Assembly (NCBI RefSeq): GCF_021044775.1
Contig: NZ_JAJNOQ010000009.1
Location: forward strand, 1 to 64,000
Direction of reading: 5' to 3'
Source: Paraeggerthella hominis
GTDB taxonomy: Bacteria; Actinomycetota; Coriobacteriia; Coriobacteriales; Eggerthellaceae
DNA: 64,000 nucleotides
Shown here: positions 28,625 through 37,945 of the stretch, piece by piece
Layout: the number at the start of each line of letters is the position of its first letter
Position numbering within the stretch: the first letter of the stretch is position 1
Notes under the pieces: generated by a model
Databases searched by the model: none
What the model was told of the DNA's origin: nothing
The model's input: only the letters and a program-made list of their open reading frames with translations
Made by a program: the position numbers and the translations under genes

Positions 28625-29668
28625 ATGTCTCAACTCAAGAAGAAGCCCCTGTTCAACCCGCTGGGGGACACCGATGTGCTCGACCGGCGGATGATCGGCG
28701 GGAACACGACGAACCTCAACGACTTCAACAACATGAAGTACGAATGGGCCAGCGACTGGTACCGCCAGGCCATGAACAACTTCTGGATACCCGAGGAGAT
28801 CAACCTTGGCGTGGACATCAAGGATTACCGCAAGCTGCCCGCGCCCGAGCGGCGCGCTTACGACAAGATCCTGTCGTTTCTCATCTTCCTTGACAGCCTG
28901 CAGTCGGCGAACCTGCCCAACGTGGGCGAGTACATCACCGCCAACGAGGTGAACCTGTGCCTGGCCATCCAAACGTTCCAGGAAACCGTGCACAGCCAAA
29001 GCTACAGCTACATGCTCGATACCATCTGCGAGCCGCAAGAGCGCAACGACGTGCTGTACCAGTGGAAGGAGGATGAGCATCTTCTGAGGCGCAATGAGTT
29101 CATCGGCGATTTGTACAACGAGTTCCAGGACGACAAGAGCCCCGAAGCGCTCGCGCGCGTGCTGGTGGCGAACTACATTTTGGAAGGGGTGTACTTCTAC
29201 AGCGGCTTCATGTTCTTCTACAATCTGGGCCGCAACAACCTCATGCCGGGGTCGGTGCAGGAGATCCGCTACATCAACCGCGACGAGAACACGCACCTGT
29301 GGCTGTTCCGCAACATTTTGCTGGAACTCAAGGAAGAGGAGCCCGCGCTGTTCACGTCCGAGCTGATCGACGAGTACCGCGCCATGATCAAGGAGGGGTG
29401 CGAGCAGGAGATTCGCTGGGGTCATTACGCCATCGGCGACGACGTGGTCGGTCTTAACCGCCAGATGGTGACCGATTACATTCAGTACCTGGGCAACCTT
29501 CGCTGCGCTCAGCTGGGATTCGATCCCTTGTACGAAGGTCACGAGCGCGAGCCGGAGAGCATGTCGTGGGTGAGCCAATTCGCGAACGCGAACATGATCA
29601 AGACGGACTTCTTCGAGGCGCGCAGCACCGCCTATGCGAAGTCGAGCGCGCTGGTGGACGACCTGTAG
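28625..29668 (+). CDS. nrdB: Ribonucleoside-diphosphate reductase, beta subunit
   Basis: 347 aa. The radical-generating di-iron (or di-manganese) subunit. Ligands visible: Asp90 (FLIFLDSLQ), Glu120 and His123 (QETVHSQSY), then Glu and His in the second half (LEGVYFYSG, DENTHLW). Tyr127 occupies the radical tyrosine position four residues after His123, as in E. coli Tyr122. AAGGAGATAG precedes the ATG. Radical formation in class Ia/b enzymes needs oxygen or superoxide-type chemistry, which is notable beside the peroxide-defence genes of an otherwise anaerobic-looking genome. Confidence 0.96.
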   Translation: MSQLKKKPLFNPLGDTDVLDRRMIGGNTTNLNDFNNMKYEWASDWYRQAMNNFWIPEEINLGVDIKDYRKLPAPERRAYDKILSFLIFLDSLQSANLPNVGEYITANEVNLCLAIQTFQETVHSQSYSYMLDTICEPQERNDVLYQWKEDEHLLRRNEFIGDLYNEFQDDKSPEALARVLVANYILEGVYFYSGFMFFYNLGRNNLMPGSVQEIRYINRDENTHLWLFRNILLELKEEEPALFTSELIDEYRAMIKEGCEQEIRWGHYAIGDDVVGLNRQMVTDYIQYLGNLRCAQLGFDPLYEGHEREPESMSWVSQFANANMIKTDFFEARSTAYAKSSALVDDL

Positions 29669-29731
29669 GGACGCGGCTTGCTCGCGGGTCGTTCTTGATC
29701 GGTTGACGACCTTGCGGTTTGACGGCGCGGG

Positions 29732-29745
29732 TATACTGTCCCGTA
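29732..29745 (+). promoter_or_regulatory. -10 element placing the start codon at the transcript 5' end
   Basis: TATACT (29732-29737) ends 7 nt before the ATG at 29745 and there is no Shine-Dalgarno in between. This spacing implies a leaderless mRNA, common in actinobacteria. Confidence 0.55.
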
Positions 29746-30890
29746 TGAAAACCAACGAATCGAAACGCGGCGTGCGGGACTTCTTGCTCAAACGGATGCT
29801 GTTCCTTCCGCTTGGGGCTGTCGCGCTGGCGATGACCGCGTATGCGCGGCAGCATCCCGACTGGACGGAGCAGGTGTACAGCCAGGCGGCGTATCCGGCG
29901 TTGTCGTCGGTCGTGGGGTTTCTGCCCTCGCTTGCGAGTTTTTCCGTGGCCGAGTGGGTCGTGGCGCTGTTCCTGCTGTTTTGCGCAGGTTATCTGGGCT
30001 TCTGCGTTCGCAAGCTCGTTGTGGGCAAGGGGGAGCGGCTTATGGTGGCGTACCGCGCCGCGATGGGCGCGGCGGCCATCTGCTGCACGGTGTACTTCCT
30101 GTTCACGGCGTTGTGCGGGCTGAACTACTATCGGCATACCTTCGCCGAGCACGCTGGCTACAATGTGGAGGAAGCCGGCGTCGATGCCGCGCAGCGCCAG
30201 GAAGAGCTTGTGGCGCTTGCCGCCTCGCTTGCTGACGAGCTGGGGCGAACCCGGGCGCAGCTGGGCGACGACGCGGACCTGTTCGACGCCCATCCGGGCC
30301 AGTTCGAGCGCTACGCGCGGGAGTCGGTTGAGGCCATGCGCAAGCTTGCCGAACAGTATCCGGCGTTGGAGCGGCCGCTGTACTCGCCGCCGAAACCAGT
30401 GATCGCCTCCAAGCTGCTGTCGTACGCGAACATCGGCGGCATGTTCTTCCCCTTCACGATGGAATCGAATATCAACGTGGACAATCCGCTGTTCGTGATC
30501 CCCTGGACCATGGCGCACGAACTGGCGCACCAGTGCGGATTCATGCGCGAGGACGAAGCGAACTTCATCGCGTATTTGGCGTGCAGGCAATCCGATGACG
30601 CGCTGATGCGCTACAGCGGATACGTGCTGGCGTACGACAACGTCATCTCGGCGCTGCGGAGGGTCGACTCGGATGCGGCAAGTGCGATTTCCTTGGGACT
30701 GTCGGCGGCGGTGCAGCGCGATCTTGCTGAGCGCGCGCAGCATTGGGCGAAGTACGAGGGGCCGGTTCAAAACGTCTCCAACGCAGCCAACGATACGTAC
30801 CTGAAGGCGAACGACCAAGCCGACGGCATGCAAAGCTACGGACGCATGGTGGATCTGCTTTTGGCCGAACAGCGAGCGGCGGGGCAGTAG
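29745..30890 (+). CDS. DUF3810 membrane-anchored zinc metalloprotease-like protein
   Basis: 381 aa. Three N-terminal hydrophobic segments (about 17-33, 66-88, 102-122), then a large extracytoplasmic domain carrying HELAHQCG near residue 262, an HExxH-type zinc-protease motif, with a downstream Glu in EDEANFIAY as a possible third ligand. This arrangement matches DUF3810. Substrates are unknown. The ATG at 29745 is chosen because the conserved N-terminal helix follows, and the initiation region looks leaderless. It is followed after 99 nt by ogt in the same direction. Confidence 0.88.
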   Translation: MKTNESKRGVRDFLLKRMLFLPLGAVALAMTAYARQHPDWTEQVYSQAAYPALSSVVGFLPSLASFSVAEWVVALFLLFCAGYLGFCVRKLVVGKGERLMVAYRAAMGAAAICCTVYFLFTALCGLNYYRHTFAEHAGYNVEEAGVDAAQRQEELVALAASLADELGRTRAQLGDDADLFDAHPGQFERYARESVEAMRKLAEQYPALERPLYSPPKPVIASKLLSYANIGGMFFPFTMESNINVDNPLFVIPWTMAHELAHQCGFMREDEANFIAYLACRQSDDALMRYSGYVLAYDNVISALRRVDSDAASAISLGLSAAVQRDLAERAQHWAKYEGPVQNVSNAANDTYLKANDQADGMQSYGRMVDLLLAEQRAAGQ

Positions 30891-30989
30891 CGCCCTTTTC
30901 GCGGTAGACTTGTGCGAGAAGGGTCTGCGCGCGGGTGCGCGGGCGGCTGCCTGCGGGATTCGCTTGCCGAATGGACGAAAGGAACGCGC

Positions 30990-31532
30990 ATGGTATATCG
31001 GACGAACTACGCTCACCCCGAGTTCGGCGAAGTCACGCTTGCGAGCGACGGCGAGGGCATCGTCGGGCTGTGGATGGCGGGGCAGAAGTACTTCGGCGGC
31101 ACCGTGAACGGCGAAATGGCCCCGAACGACGATCTGCCGATATTCGCGCAGGCGAAGGATTGGCTCGATCGGTACTTCGCTGGCGAGCAGCCTGCGATCG
31201 CGGAGCTGCCCTTGAAGCCGAACGGCACCGCGTTTCGGCTGCGCGTCTGGCGCAAACTCATGGAGATCCCCTACGGTTGCGTGCGCACGTACGGCGAGCT
31301 GGCGTGCGAGATCGCGCAAGAAGACGGCAGAGAGAAGATGTCTTCCCAGGCGGTGGGCGGAGCCGTTGGGCATAATCCCATTTCCGTCATCATTCCGTGC
31401 CATCGTGTGGTCGGGTCGGACGGCAGTCTTACGGGGTACGCGGGCGGCATCGAGCGCAAAATCTGGCTGCTCGAGCACGAGGGCGCGAACATGAAGGGCC
31501 TCTACGTGCCAACGCGCGGCACGGCGTTGTAG
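30990..31532 (+). CDS. ogt: Methylated-DNA--protein-cysteine methyltransferase
   Basis: 180 aa. It repairs O6-methylguanine by suicidal transfer to the Cys of the PCHRVVG motif near residue 139. Other family marks are IPYGCVRTYGELA, AVGGAVGHNPISVIIPCH and YAGGIERKIWLLEHEG. The ATG at 30990 has AAAGGA 7 nt upstream. It lacks the Ada regulatory domain, so it is the stand-alone Ogt type. Confidence 0.95.
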   Translation: MVYRTNYAHPEFGEVTLASDGEGIVGLWMAGQKYFGGTVNGEMAPNDDLPIFAQAKDWLDRYFAGEQPAIAELPLKPNGTAFRLRVWRKLMEIPYGCVRTYGELACEIAQEDGREKMSSQAVGGAVGHNPISVIIPCHRVVGSDGSLTGYAGGIERKIWLLEHEGANMKGLYVPTRGTAL

Positions 31533-31635
31533 GGGCGCGGCGTTGCAGGACGGCGCAGGGTATCTTCCTTGCCGTTGCAGGAGAGCGGAGGGCGCCCTTG
31601 TTGCTTTTCGCTCGACATTCCAAGATCCAAGATGA

Positions 31636-31664
31636 CGAAAAGGCCGCTTGATGCGGCCTTTTCG
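31636..31664. terminator. Bidirectional terminator
   Basis: A 12-bp perfect stem (31636-31647 with 31653-31664) flanked by A and T runs, TTTT reading out on both strands. It ends ogt and the convergent flavoprotein gene. Confidence 0.9.
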
Positions 31665-31694
31665 CGGGAGGGAGTACGGTGACGCTCGGTTGCG

Positions 31695-33380
31695 CTAGAT
31701 CTTGCTGATGACCGTGTCCTTCGCGCACGCTTCGCCGACCAACTGGCCGAACGTCACGCAGCGGCCATGGCTGACGCCGGGGCAGTGCACGGGGTAGTCG
31801 TTGCCGAAGAAGTCGCCCTGCACGTTGCCGATGGCGAACAGGCCGTCGATCGGCTGGTCTTCCGCCGTGAGCACCTGGGAGTCGGCGTTCACGTGCAGGC
31901 CGAACGGGATGGTCAGCGTGCTGCACACGTTCTTCGTCGCGTAGAACGGCGGGGTCTTGACCGGTGCGAGCCACTGCGCGGGCACGTCGAAGTCGATGTC
32001 CTCGCCGGCTTCGGCCATGCTGTTGTAGCGTTCCACGGTGGCCTTGAACGCGTCCGCCGGGATGTCGAGCTGCTTCGCCAGATCGTCGAGCGTGTCGGCC
32101 TTGATGAGCTTGCCGTTGCCCAGCCACTTTTCCATGACGGCGTCCAGGCCGTCGGTGAAGCGATCGAAGCGCTCGGGCTGCTGCTGCATGACGTACGTCT
32201 CGTAGTCGCTGTCGAAGACGGACCAGGCAACGTTGCCAGGCGTGTTCATGCGGGCGTTGGTCAACATGGGCTCGAAGGGCATCTCGGCGCCGTAGCGCTC
32301 GCCGTTGGCGTTGACCGCAAGCCAGCTCATGATGAAGGACGTGAGGTTGAACTCAAGCGTGTCGAGCGTGAACTGGTGAATCATCGGCGCAGCGGGGCTT
32401 TTCGACATGGCCGCGCCCGCCCAGCATCCCATGAGGATGCCGTCGCCGTTGTTGAAGCCGGCGGGGGCGTACACGTTCGCGTCCGAGCGGTTCGAGATGG
32501 GGCAGAACACGTCTACCATCTCCTGGTTGCCGCCGATGTCGCCCGTGGCCAGGATGACGCCGTTCTTGGCGTTGTACTGCACGTGCTTGCCGTCTTTCGT
32601 GGTTGCGACAACGCCCGTGATGCCGCTTTGCGCATTGCCCACCAACTGCTCGGCGCGCGCCTCGAACACGAACTCGGCGCCGTTCTTCTTGGCGGAATCG
32701 TATACCAGCTCGCCCAACGTGATGTTGACGGGCTGCCCGTCGTCGCGCATGTCGTACGTTTCGCCGCCGCGCACGAACGATACGGCATCGGGGTAGACGC
32801 GCCAGTTGTCGGAAAGCTTGGACCAGTTGCCGTACTTGGCGGTACCGGAGAGCGCGGGCACCATGCTCACGCCGTTCGCTGCGCCCAACTCCTCGATGTA
32901 GTCGAACACCTTGCCGGAGCGCGAGGCCCATACGTAGATGAGGTCGTAGTTCGTGGTCTGGTGAGACGCGTGGTGCAGGTAGCGCGTGGCCACGCGCGGA
33001 TCCAGGTCGAAGCCGTTCGACTTGTGGTACTTGCTGCCGATGTGGCCTACGTCCACGCCGCGGATGGAGATGCCGGTGTTGCGTTCGATGACCACCGTTT
33101 TGGCGCCGTTGCGCGCTGCCGCTTCTGCAGCGTTGACGCCTGCGAGGCCGGCGCCCACGATGACTACGTCGAAGTCCTGCGTCTCGGCGATGTCGGCGAT
33201 GGGTTCGGGAGCGACTTCCCACGTATGCTTCGCGCCTGCGCCGCTTTGAGCCGAGCCGCTTGCGTCGGCCGACGAGTCGGACGGAGCGGCGGGGCTGCAC
33301 GCCGGCAGCGCAACGGCGGCCGCTGCTGCGGCACCGGTGACGAGCGCGCCCTTCAAGAAGTTCCTGCGATTGATTTCCAT
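31695..33380 (-). CDS. Tat-exported FAD-dependent fumarate-reductase-like lipoprotein
   Basis: 561 aa. Twin-arginine signal NRRNFLKG (Arg5-Arg6), hydrophobic Ala-rich stretch, and lipobox LPAC with Cys28, so it is likely exported folded and lipid-anchored. Then an FAD-binding-2 domain: VVIVGAGLAGVNAAEAAA near residue 74, a second FAD segment ILATGDIGGN, and a C-terminal GNVQGDFFGNDYPVHCPGVSHGR. There is no CXXCH heme motif, so electrons must come from a separate cytochrome or quinol donor. The family includes fumarate, urocanate, methacrylate and steroid or polyphenol reductases. The substrate cannot be read from sequence. The ATG at 33380 follows AAGGGGAA. A 12-TM LuxR regulator is encoded just upstream on the same strand. 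Confidence 0.88.
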   Translation of the reverse strand: MEINRRNFLKGALVTGAAAAAAVALPACSPAAPSDSSADASGSAQSGAGAKHTWEVAPEPIADIAETQDFDVVIVGAGLAGVNAAEAAARNGAKTVVIERNTGISIRGVDVGHIGSKYHKSNGFDLDPRVATRYLHHASHQTTNYDLIYVWASRSGKVFDYIEELGAANGVSMVPALSGTAKYGNWSKLSDNWRVYPDAVSFVRGGETYDMRDDGQPVNITLGELVYDSAKKNGAEFVFEARAEQLVGNAQSGITGVVATTKDGKHVQYNAKNGVILATGDIGGNQEMVDVFCPISNRSDANVYAPAGFNNGDGILMGCWAGAAMSKSPAAPMIHQFTLDTLEFNLTSFIMSWLAVNANGERYGAEMPFEPMLTNARMNTPGNVAWSVFDSDYETYVMQQQPERFDRFTDGLDAVMEKWLGNGKLIKADTLDDLAKQLDIPADAFKATVERYNSMAEAGEDIDFDVPAQWLAPVKTPPFYATKNVCSTLTIPFGLHVNADSQVLTAEDQPIDGLFAIGNVQGDFFGNDYPVHCPGVSHGRCVTFGQLVGEACAKDTVISKI

Positions 33381-33438
33381 GGAATTCCCCTTCCCTTTCA
33401 ATCCCTCCCGCGATCCTCGCCGATGCGAAGAAGCGCGG

Positions 33439-33458
33439 CACGCGAGTTCGTTCGCGTG
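33439..33458. promoter_or_regulatory. Hairpin between the regulator and the flavoprotein
   Basis: A 7-bp perfect inverted repeat (33439-33445 with 33452-33458) around a 6-nt loop, 60 nt before the flavoprotein start. It could be a terminator for the luxR gene without a T run, or an operator. Confidence 0.4.
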
Positions 33459-33519
33459 GCTTCAAGATGGGGGATAGGGATTGCGCCGCGCAACGCCCGA
33501 ATGCCCGTATTTTGGAATA

Positions 33520-35022
33520 TCAGGTGACATCCGTGACGCTTGAGACGCGGTCACGTGATTCAGGTGATGCTGGATGATCAGGTGAAATGGCGCGGTCGAT
33601 AAACTCTTGGCGATTGTGGACGTCCGCTTTCTGGTAGATGTGGCGCACGTGGGTTCCCACCGTGTTCTCGGATATGCTCAAGCAGTCGGCGATCCAGGGC
33701 TGGGTGCGACCGGCGGCCAGAAGCGACGCGATGTCGCGCTCGCGCGCGGTAAGGCCAATACGGTCGAACCATGCGGCAAGGCGTTCCTCCTGTCCCAGTC
33801 CTTCCTGATTGGCCGACCCTGCGCGTGCGGTGTAGCCGAACAGCATCCAAATATCCTCGCTGCTGAGCAGCAGCACGGTTGCGATGACCACCAGATAGCC
33901 GATGGCCGTGGTTTCCTGGAAGACGAACGCGTGCGTGGATTGGTCGTTGCCCACCAAAAGGATGCCCGCAAGGGCGCCCACGACGTAGCAGATGACCGCA
34001 AGCAATCGCACGGCGGCGACGGTTTTGAGCGGATCGCGGGACTGCGTGTGGGCAATCTGGGAGAAAACGACCCATACCAGCAGATCGAAGGCGGTATAGC
34101 CGCTGATGATGACCGCTCCCGCAATCCAGAACAACTCGGAGCCGAACAGAAACGACATCATCATGAAACCGGCGATCATCGCCAGCAGCCCCACGCGATA
34201 AACGGCGCTTGCTCGCTGCGGGGCGATGCAGACGATGCCGAACATGAGGATGGCGGCTATGCCGCGGGCCACTTGCACGATCACGCCGCCGGGTGATCCG
34301 TTGCTGGCGACGGACGAGAAGGAAACGAGGTGCTGCAGGTATCCGAAGCTGGTCAGCACGAGCGCCGCGGCGCACAGGAGCATCATCGAGATTCCCAGGT
34401 GGGTTTTCAGGTGGGCACACACGCCGCGCCTTGCGGGGACCGAGCTTTCCGCGGTTCGGCGATAGGTTCGCTGGTCGGGCGGCACCGTGGTGAAGATCAG
34501 GCCCGAAATAAGGGGCAGCAGCGAGAAGAACACCGCAGACGCTTCCGGGATCATGAAGAGCATGGGCGTGTCGATGACGACGGCGCACGCGAAGGCGCCG
34601 GCGACGTAGGGCGTGGCGGTGCGGGCCCCTTCTTGGCAGTATGCGGCGCCCCATCCGATCTGGAACACGGCGACGAACAGGGCGACGAGCGCGCTTCCGA
34701 TAGCAAGCGGCATCCAACCGAATCCGAAGCCCGAAAACACGAGCAGCAAAGAACCTGCGGTTCCCAACAAGGCTGCGATCAGCGGCAAGCGCTTCCCGGC
34801 GATGAGCCTGTTGATCGCGGCCGGTTTCTTGAGGGCTGCTGCGTATCCGAATGCGCTGAAGCCGAACACGGCCACGGCGGCCAACTCGGCCGTGAGCCCT
34901 TTCGTGTCGGGCGCCGTGAAGAACGCGCTCATGAACAGCGCGTCGAGCCAGGCCCAAAGAAACGCCGATCCTACGATGATTTTGATGCCCGCTGTTCCGT
35001 GAACCCTGTCGATGAGCGCCAT
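33520..35022 (-). CDS. Membrane-embedded LuxR-family regulator (12 TM plus C-terminal HTH)
   Basis: 500 aa. About 12 hydrophobic helices fill residues 10-400, MFS-like in layout. A LuxR/GerE DNA-binding domain occupies about 425-485 (LTARERDIASLLAAGRTQPWIADCLSISENTVGTHVRHIYQKA, abbreviated here). Such regulators are abundant in Eggerthellaceae and usually sit beside reductase or transporter genes they are thought to control. This one is directly upstream of, and co-directional with, the flavoprotein gene. AAGGGGAT precedes the ATG. The membrane part may sense the substrate of the reductase (inference). Confidence 0.9.
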   Translation of the reverse strand: MALIDRVHGTAGIKIIVGSAFLWAWLDALFMSAFFTAPDTKGLTAELAAVAVFGFSAFGYAAALKKPAAINRLIAGKRLPLIAALLGTAGSLLLVFSGFGFGWMPLAIGSALVALFVAVFQIGWGAAYCQEGARTATPYVAGAFACAVVIDTPMLFMIPEASAVFFSLLPLISGLIFTTVPPDQRTYRRTAESSVPARRGVCAHLKTHLGISMMLLCAAALVLTSFGYLQHLVSFSSVASNGSPGGVIVQVARGIAAILMFGIVCIAPQRASAVYRVGLLAMIAGFMMMSFLFGSELFWIAGAVIISGYTAFDLLVWVVFSQIAHTQSRDPLKTVAAVRLLAVICYVVGALAGILLVGNDQSTHAFVFQETTAIGYLVVIATVLLLSSEDIWMLFGYTARAGSANQEGLGQEERLAAWFDRIGLTARERDIASLLAAGRTQPWIADCLSISENTVGTHVRHIYQKADVHNRQEFIDRAISPDHPASPESRDRVSSVTDVT

Positions 35023-35046
35023 CCGATCCCCTTCCCCTTGCGGGGG

Positions 35047-35069
35047 ATTATAGCAGTTGGGTCTATAAT
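35047..35069. promoter_or_regulatory. Divergent -10 elements between luxR-type gene and M20 peptidase
   Basis: A TATAAT on the minus strand (35052 to 35047) serves the LuxR-type gene, and a TATAAT on the plus strand (35064-35069) serves the peptidase. They are 11 nt apart, so the two promoters overlap. Confidence 0.6.
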
Positions 35070-35101
35070 GGCCGCATGGTGCCGCAGAGAAGGGTTCGTA
35101 T

Positions 35102-36553
35102 ATGACCGTGTTCGTTTTTGCTGTTGCGATTGTCGCGCTGTTCGCAGTCGTATTGACGGTGAATGCCGTAAGGCTTAGGCCGACGCCCGTTTCCGATCCG
35201 TTGCCGGAGAGTCAGGCGATGGGATCGGACGAGGCTGTCGAACGTTTTCGCGAAATGCTTCGCAGCGCTACCGTGTGGGGTGCGGGCAGCCCCGAGGCCG
35301 ACCACAGCGCTTTCGACGAGTTCGTGCCCAAGCTGCGCCGATTGTATCCGCGCGTGTTCGCGTCTATGGATCTTGAAATGATCGACGGATACGGCATCTC
35401 GCTTCTTTGGAAAGGATCCGATCGCGCGCTTGCCCCGGTGGTGCTCATGGCGCACCACGACGTGGTGGAGGCCGACCCGCATGGATGGTCGCATGATCCG
35501 TTCGCCGCCGACATTGCGGACGGGAAGATCTATGCGCGCGGCGCGGTGGATACGAAGTGCATCTGGGCCGGGCTTCTTGAGGCGGCCGAGCAACTGCTTT
35601 CGGAAGGATACGTTCCTCCGCGCGACATCTACTTCTTCTCGTCGAACACCGAAGAGGACGGCGGCGACACGGCTCCGCGCATGGTCGAGTACCTGAAGGG
35701 CATCGGGCGAGTTCCTTACCTGGTGCTTGACGAAGGCGGGGCGGTTATCGACAACCCTCCGCTAGGCGTGAGCGGCCAATTCGCCGTTGTGGGCGTGGCG
35801 GAAAAGGGTATTTTCAACGCGCGCGTCACCACGAGCTCCGCAGGGGGCCATGCGGCAACCCCTTCGCTTGAAGACGCCGCGGCGAAGCTGGTGGCGGGGT
35901 TGGACGGATTGCAGCAGAATCCTCCCGCGTCGCGCCTGTCCGATCCGGTGGCGGCCATGCTCAAGGAGCTGGCCGCGCGCGGCGGCTTCGGCCTGCGCTT
36001 GGTGTTCGGCAACTTGTGGCTGTTTCGGCCTTTAGTGGTTCGCATCATGCAGCGCGACCCCGAAACGGCCGCCATGGTTCGCACCACGTACGCGCTCACG
36101 CAGCTTGAGGGATCGAAGGCGCACAACGTGATTTCCAAGCAGGCGAAAGCCACCGTTAACGTGCGCGTCGATCCCGGCGAGACCGTCGACGATGCGTTTT
36201 CTCGCATCAAGCAGCGCTTCGACGAGGATACCGCGTACGAGCTGTTCGAGGTCAGCGAGCCGTCTCCGGTCTCGCCGTTTGAGGACGACCCGGCGTTCGA
36301 CTATCTGCGTCGCGTGATTCACGCGGTCTATCCCGAGGCGGGCATCGCGCCGTACGTGCAAACCAGCTGCAGCGATGCGCGTCATTTTGCCCGCGCGTGC
36401 CCGCGCACGTACCGGTTCGCGGGCATCTTGTTCAAGGGCGATCAGCGCACGCGTATTCACGGGCAAGACGAGAATTTGGACGTGGACGCGTTCAAGCGCG
36501 GAGTGGGGTTCTACATCGAGTTCATTCGGCATTTGGATAAGCTGGGGAAATGA
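35102..36553 (+). CDS. M20 family metallopeptidase
   Basis: 483 aa. An N-terminal membrane helix (about residues 2-20) anchors it. The M20 core shows MAHHDVVEADP (metal His and catalytic Asp) near 116-126, RGAVDTKC with the bridging Asp near 151, SNTEEDGGD with catalytic and metal Glu near 186, and a C-terminal HGQDENL near 455. The inserted dimerisation domain is present. Closest in type to the membrane-associated carboxypeptidase S/PM20D1 group. It should cleave peptides or N-acyl amino acids. The MFS carrier 6 nt downstream may move a substrate or product. Confidence 0.9.
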   Translation: MTVFVFAVAIVALFAVVLTVNAVRLRPTPVSDPLPESQAMGSDEAVERFREMLRSATVWGAGSPEADHSAFDEFVPKLRRLYPRVFASMDLEMIDGYGISLLWKGSDRALAPVVLMAHHDVVEADPHGWSHDPFAADIADGKIYARGAVDTKCIWAGLLEAAEQLLSEGYVPPRDIYFFSSNTEEDGGDTAPRMVEYLKGIGRVPYLVLDEGGAVIDNPPLGVSGQFAVVGVAEKGIFNARVTTSSAGGHAATPSLEDAAAKLVAGLDGLQQNPPASRLSDPVAAMLKELAARGGFGLRLVFGNLWLFRPLVVRIMQRDPETAAMVRTTYALTQLEGSKAHNVISKQAKATVNVRVDPGETVDDAFSRIKQRFDEDTAYELFEVSEPSPVSPFEDDPAFDYLRRVIHAVYPEAGIAPYVQTSCSDARHFARACPRTYRFAGILFKGDQRTRIHGQDENLDVDAFKRGVGFYIEFIRHLDKLGK

Positions 36554-36559
36554 GGAAGC

Positions 36560-37924
36560 ATGGCTGAAAAGGGGTCGAGCGAGGGGAAGATCTTCTACGG
36601 GTGGTGGATCGTTGCGGGCGGCCTGCTGATCATGGCGACGTGTTACACGGTGTTCGTGAACTGCATCCCGTTGTTCCAGACGCATATCGTGCGCGACCTA
36701 GGGTTGACGGTGGGGCAATTCAACACGGGCGTTTCCATCACCACGGTGGTTGCGGTGTTCGCGTCGCTGGTGATCGGGCGGCTTACCGATACGTGCTCGG
36801 CGCGCGTGCTGGGTACGGTGACGGTGCTGACCAGCTCTCTTGTGCTGGTGGGACTCTCGTTCATCACGGCCGCCTGGCAGTTGTACGCGCTGTGCGTGGT
36901 GGCTGGCATGGTGGTGGTCGCGGGCACGCGCCTACTGGTTTCGGTGGTCATCTCGAACTGGTTCACGCTCAAGCGCGGCTTGGCAGTGTCCATCGCGCTT
37001 TCAGGATCGGGTCTTGGCGGGGTGGTGCTTTCCCCGGTTACGAGCGCCATGATCGAGGCGTCGGGCTGGCGTGCGGCGTTTTTGCTGCTGGCCGTGGTGT
37101 GCTTCGTGGCTGCGCTGCCGCTTGTGCTGGCGACGTTCAGCACGCGCCCGAGCGACAAGGGCATGGTCCCTTACGGCGCGGGCCAGGTCGAGGAGGTGAA
37201 GGAAGATCGCTCGCCCGACGTTCCCGTTAACGTTTCGGTGGGATGGAAGACCTTGCGCTCGAGCTCGGCGTTCTGGTTGCTGGTGATCGGGTTCGTGGCC
37301 ATGGGCATCACGAACGGCTGCATCATCACGAACTCCATTGCGAACATGACGAGCGTGACCGTAGGGGGCACCGAAGTGGTCACCGGCGGCCATTCGACCC
37401 TGTGGGCCGGCAGCGTATGGTCGTTCTACCTGGCGGTGGTCATCGTGGCGAAGGTGGCGCTCGGCGCCATCTACGATCGATGGGGCATGCGCACGGGTAC
37501 GATCCTCGGCACGATCACGTCGGTTTTGGCCGGTGTCATGCTGCTGTTTCCCGCTACCGACTGGGGCCCGATTTTGGCCTGCTTGTTCTTCGGGTTCGCC
37601 ACCTGCATGGGCACGGTGGCGCCGCCTATCATGGTGGTGAAGGAGTACGGCAAGAAGGATCTTGGCACGGTGACGGGCATTGTCACGGCGTTCGAGCTTT
37701 TGGGCGCCGCGGTGGGAGCGGTGGTGTCGGGCGTGATGTTCGACGCCTACCTGTCGTTCGCGCCGGTGTGGATCATGGTCATCGTGGCGAGCGTCGTCAT
37801 GGGAGCGGCGCTGCTGGCGTCCATTCCTGCAGCGAAGCGGCTGGTTGCCCGGCGACGTGCCGAGGGCGCGCCGGAGTTGGATGCCGAGGGATTCGAGATT
37901 TTGCCGGAAGGGGTTCTTGACTAA
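36560..37924 (+). CDS. MFS transporter (OxlT/MCT-like)
   Basis: 454 aa, 12 membrane helices. The major facilitator motif region GRLTDTCSARVLG lies between TM2 and TM3, and its counterpart IYDRWGMRTGT in the second half. FYGWWIVAGG at the start is typical of the oxalate:formate antiporter/monocarboxylate group common in anaerobic actinobacteria. The start follows GAGGAAGC and lies 6 nt after the M20 gene, so they share an mRNA. Substrate unknown. Organic or amino acids are likely. Confidence 0.9.
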   Translation: MAEKGSSEGKIFYGWWIVAGGLLIMATCYTVFVNCIPLFQTHIVRDLGLTVGQFNTGVSITTVVAVFASLVIGRLTDTCSARVLGTVTVLTSSLVLVGLSFITAAWQLYALCVVAGMVVVAGTRLLVSVVISNWFTLKRGLAVSIALSGSGLGGVVLSPVTSAMIEASGWRAAFLLLAVVCFVAALPLVLATFSTRPSDKGMVPYGAGQVEEVKEDRSPDVPVNVSVGWKTLRSSSAFWLLVIGFVAMGITNGCIITNSIANMTSVTVGGTEVVTGGHSTLWAGSVWSFYLAVVIVAKVALGAIYDRWGMRTGTILGTITSVLAGVMLLFPATDWGPILACLFFGFATCMGTVAPPIMVVKEYGKKDLGTVTGIVTAFELLGAAVGAVVSGVMFDAYLSFAPVWIMVIVASVVMGAALLASIPAAKRLVARRRAEGAPELDAEGFEILPEGVLD

Positions 37925-37945
37925 AACCTATAAAGAAAGTAGGAT
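37917..37945 (+). promoter_or_regulatory. Promoter of cysK
   Basis: TTGACT (37917-37922, overlapping the stop codon of the MFS gene), 17 nt, TAGGAT (37940-37945). The leader contains a 6-bp hairpin at 37977-37991. No SAM or T-box riboswitch was recognised. Confidence 0.6.

Noticed and set aside
31767..33527. A 586-codon plus-strand frame opposite the flavoprotein gene
   Set aside because: Antisense shadow: low-complexity Val/His/Arg composition, no motif, and the opposite strand has clear FAD and Tat signatures.
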